A stretch of 64,000 nt of DNA from an uncultured Lachnospiraceae bacterium (GTDB lineage Bacteria; Bacillota; Clostridia; Lachnospirales; Lachnospiraceae), in contig CAJFOF010000008.1 in the NCBI GenBank assembly GCA_904395885.1, positions 60,805 to 124,804 on the forward strand, in the 5' to 3' direction. Shown piece after piece: positions 62,599 to 64,000 of the stretch. The translations under genes and the position numbers were made by a program. Position 1 is the stretch's first letter. Each line of letters opens with the position of its first letter. Under the pieces are notes generated by a model. The model was given only the letters and a program-made list of their open reading frames with translations, made no database searches and was not told the origin of the DNA.

Positions 62599-63981
62599 AT
62601 GCAAAGAGATCTGACCAAAGGAAACTTATTCCAAAACTTATTGATTTTTTCTATTCCATACTTAATTTCCTGTTTTCTTCAGTCTTTCTATGGTCTGGCC
62701 GACCTGTTCATCACCGGACAGTTTAACGGGGCTGCCGCTATATCGGCCGTCTCTATCGGAAGCCAGGTTACCCACATGCTAACATTCGTCATTGTCGGCC
62801 TTTCTATGGGAACCACTGTCCTGATCGGCAGGGCCATTGGCTCAGGCGACGAAAAGCTGATCCGAAAAGGCATCAGCAACACGGTCATTCTTTTTACCGC
62901 GTTTTCCGTTTTTGCCACCGCTATCCTCCTTGTCTCCCTGGACGGCATCATCGCCCTGCTGTCCACGCCGGAGGAATCGATTCGCCAGGCAAAGGACTAT
63001 CTGCTGATCTGTTTCCTGGGGACGCCTTTTATCGTAGCCTACAATGTGACCAGCAGTATTTTCCGGGGCCTTGGGGACTCCAAAAGCCCGATGTACTATA
63101 TCACAGTCGCCGGCATTATCAATATTGTCCTGGACATCATACTGATCGGTCCCTTCGGCATTGGCGCCGCCGGCGCTGCACTAGCCACTGTGATCTCCCA
63201 GATTGTCAGCGTTGTCTTATCCCTCCTCGCCCTCTGCCGGAGGGACTGGGGGATTTCCTTCTCCAGAAGAGATTTTGTCCCGGATAAAGACACGCTTCTC
63301 AGCATCCTCAAGGTCGGGATCCCCATCTCTCTCCAGGACGGGCTGATCCAGATAGCCTTCCTTCTGATCACCGCCATCGCAAACCAGCGGGGCGTTATCG
63401 CATCCGCCAGCGTGGGGATCGTGGAAAAGGTCATCAGCTTTATCTTCCTGGTGCCTTCCGCCATGATGTCTTCCGTATCTGCCATTGCATCCCAGAATGC
63501 CGGAGCAGGGAAGCATGAAAGCAGCAAGACCATACTGTACTACGGCCTGGGCGTGTGCGTCACCTTCGGCATCCTCGTGACTGCCGCCTGCCAGTTCTGG
63601 GCAGAACCCATACTGGGCCTGTTTGCCAAAGGGGAAACAGAGGTCGTTTTCATGGGGTCCCAGTACATAAAAACCTATGTTCTGGACTGCATCTTTTCCG
63701 GGATCCATTTTTGCTTTAACGGCTATTTCTGTGCCTACGGAAAATCCTATTATTCCTTTGTCCCCAATGTGATCTCGGTTTTCCTGCTCAGGGTTCCCGG
63801 AGCCTACCTGGCCACAGTCCTGTTTCCGGACACCCTGGCTCCTATGGGGCTGGCGTCCCCCATGGGATCCCTGTTTGCGGCTGTTGTCTGCGCCATTATC
63901 TTTTACAGACACCGAAACCAGTACACCTCCGCATCCATGCAGCCCATGCCCAAACTGAAACTTTCCCGCCAGACATCCTGA
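62599..63981 (+). CDS. MATE-family efflux transporter (second of two)
   Basis: A 460-residue, 12-helix MATE antiporter. N-half begins NLLIFSIPYLISCFLQSFYGLADLFITGQ, with GPFGIGAAGAALATVISQ; C-half begins LLSILKVGIPISLQDGLIQI with QNAGAGKHESS. It exports cationic drugs or metabolites. It belongs to a different subgroup from the first MATE transporter. The ATG at 62599 has GAGAGAGG eight bases upstream. The stop is 17 bases before the window end. Confidence 0.93.
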   Translation: MQRDLTKGNLFQNLLIFSIPYLISCFLQSFYGLADLFITGQFNGAAAISAVSIGSQVTHMLTFVIVGLSMGTTVLIGRAIGSGDEKLIRKGISNTVILFTAFSVFATAILLVSLDGIIALLSTPEESIRQAKDYLLICFLGTPFIVAYNVTSSIFRGLGDSKSPMYYITVAGIINIVLDIILIGPFGIGAAGAALATVISQIVSVVLSLLALCRRDWGISFSRRDFVPDKDTLLSILKVGIPISLQDGLIQIAFLLITAIANQRGVIASASVGIVEKVISFIFLVPSAMMSSVSAIASQNAGAGKHESSKTILYYGLGVCVTFGILVTAACQFWAEPILGLFAKGETEVVFMGSQYIKTYVLDCIFSGIHFCFNGYFCAYGKSYYSFVPNVISVFLLRVPGAYLATVLFPDTLAPMGLASPMGSLFAAVVCAIIFYRHRNQYTSASMQPMPKLKLSRQTS

Positions 63982-64000
63982 ACTTAAACAGGGCGGAGCC

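Noticed and set aside
1..64000. CRISPR arrays, rRNA, tRNA genes and insertion sequences.
   Set aside because: No regularly spaced repeats, tRNA-like cloverleaf with CCA end, rRNA sequence or transposase frame was seen on either strand; a tRNA could still be missed by eye.

Overview
The window looks like the chromosome of a gut-type Lachnospiraceae (Clostridia, Bacillota). The signs are strong AGGAGG ribosome-binding sites, TTGACA/TATAAT promoters, LplB/LplC-type sugar ABC permeases, a fused PotC-PotD polyamine transporter, Cys-type (anaerobically matured) sulfatases, a DUF134/NifX regulator, a sigma-H-like factor and a split two-subunit transketolase. Base composition is mosaic: the pot operon and the last 2.4 kb are visibly GC-richer than the cluster at 50-61.5 kb. 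No rRNA, tRNA or CRISPR array was seen.

Layout. 0-9 kb is housekeeping: malQ (cut by the window edge), an orphan HicB-like protein, an MscS channel, glgB with a Lys/Ala-rich tail, a DUF3810 membrane protein, lepB, a small secreted protein, and aroC-rpiB. 9-17 kb has a lactonase-like propeller, an XRE-cupin regulator leading potA-potB-potCD, a convergent Crp/Fnr regulator and an amidohydrolase. 17-32 kb is carbohydrate-directed: a sulfatase and an ABC sugar importer on the minus strand, divergent from a second sulfatase and a transmembrane AraC regulator; then an alpha/beta hydrolase, a TauE/SafE exporter, an AraC regulator, a MATE transporter and nagA. 32-44.5 kb holds the DUF134-NifX protein with a perfect consensus promoter, an aldehyde dehydrogenase, a lipoprotein, a DEAD-box helicase with an attenuator-like leader, a sigma factor with a metallo-hydrolase, an SLC13/ArsB-like permease, a deletion chimera of two broken genes, an octopine-dehydrogenase-family enzyme, and a zinc-macrodomain/SirTM pair. 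44.5-50 kb has a frameshifted transglutaminase gene, the remains of a tyrosine recombinase, a two-component system and the split transketolase.

50-61.5 kb is the most coherent and least familiar unit. An eight-gene minus-strand operon (RidA, IclR regulator, DHDPS-family aldolase/lyase, VOC protein, amidohydrolase, class V aminotransferase, Gfo/Idh/MocA dehydrogenase, MBL hydrolase) diverges across a 0.5-kb AT-rich spacer from an AGE-family epimerase and a TauABC/SsuABC-type importer. The spacer carries repeated TTTCATATATGA-type palindromes that look like IclR operators. Together they read as an inducible pathway for taking up and degrading a small amino- or acid-sugar-like compound; the substrate cannot be named from sequence. 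The window ends with a LysR regulator and a second MATE transporter whose ribosome-binding site lies in a long inverted repeat.
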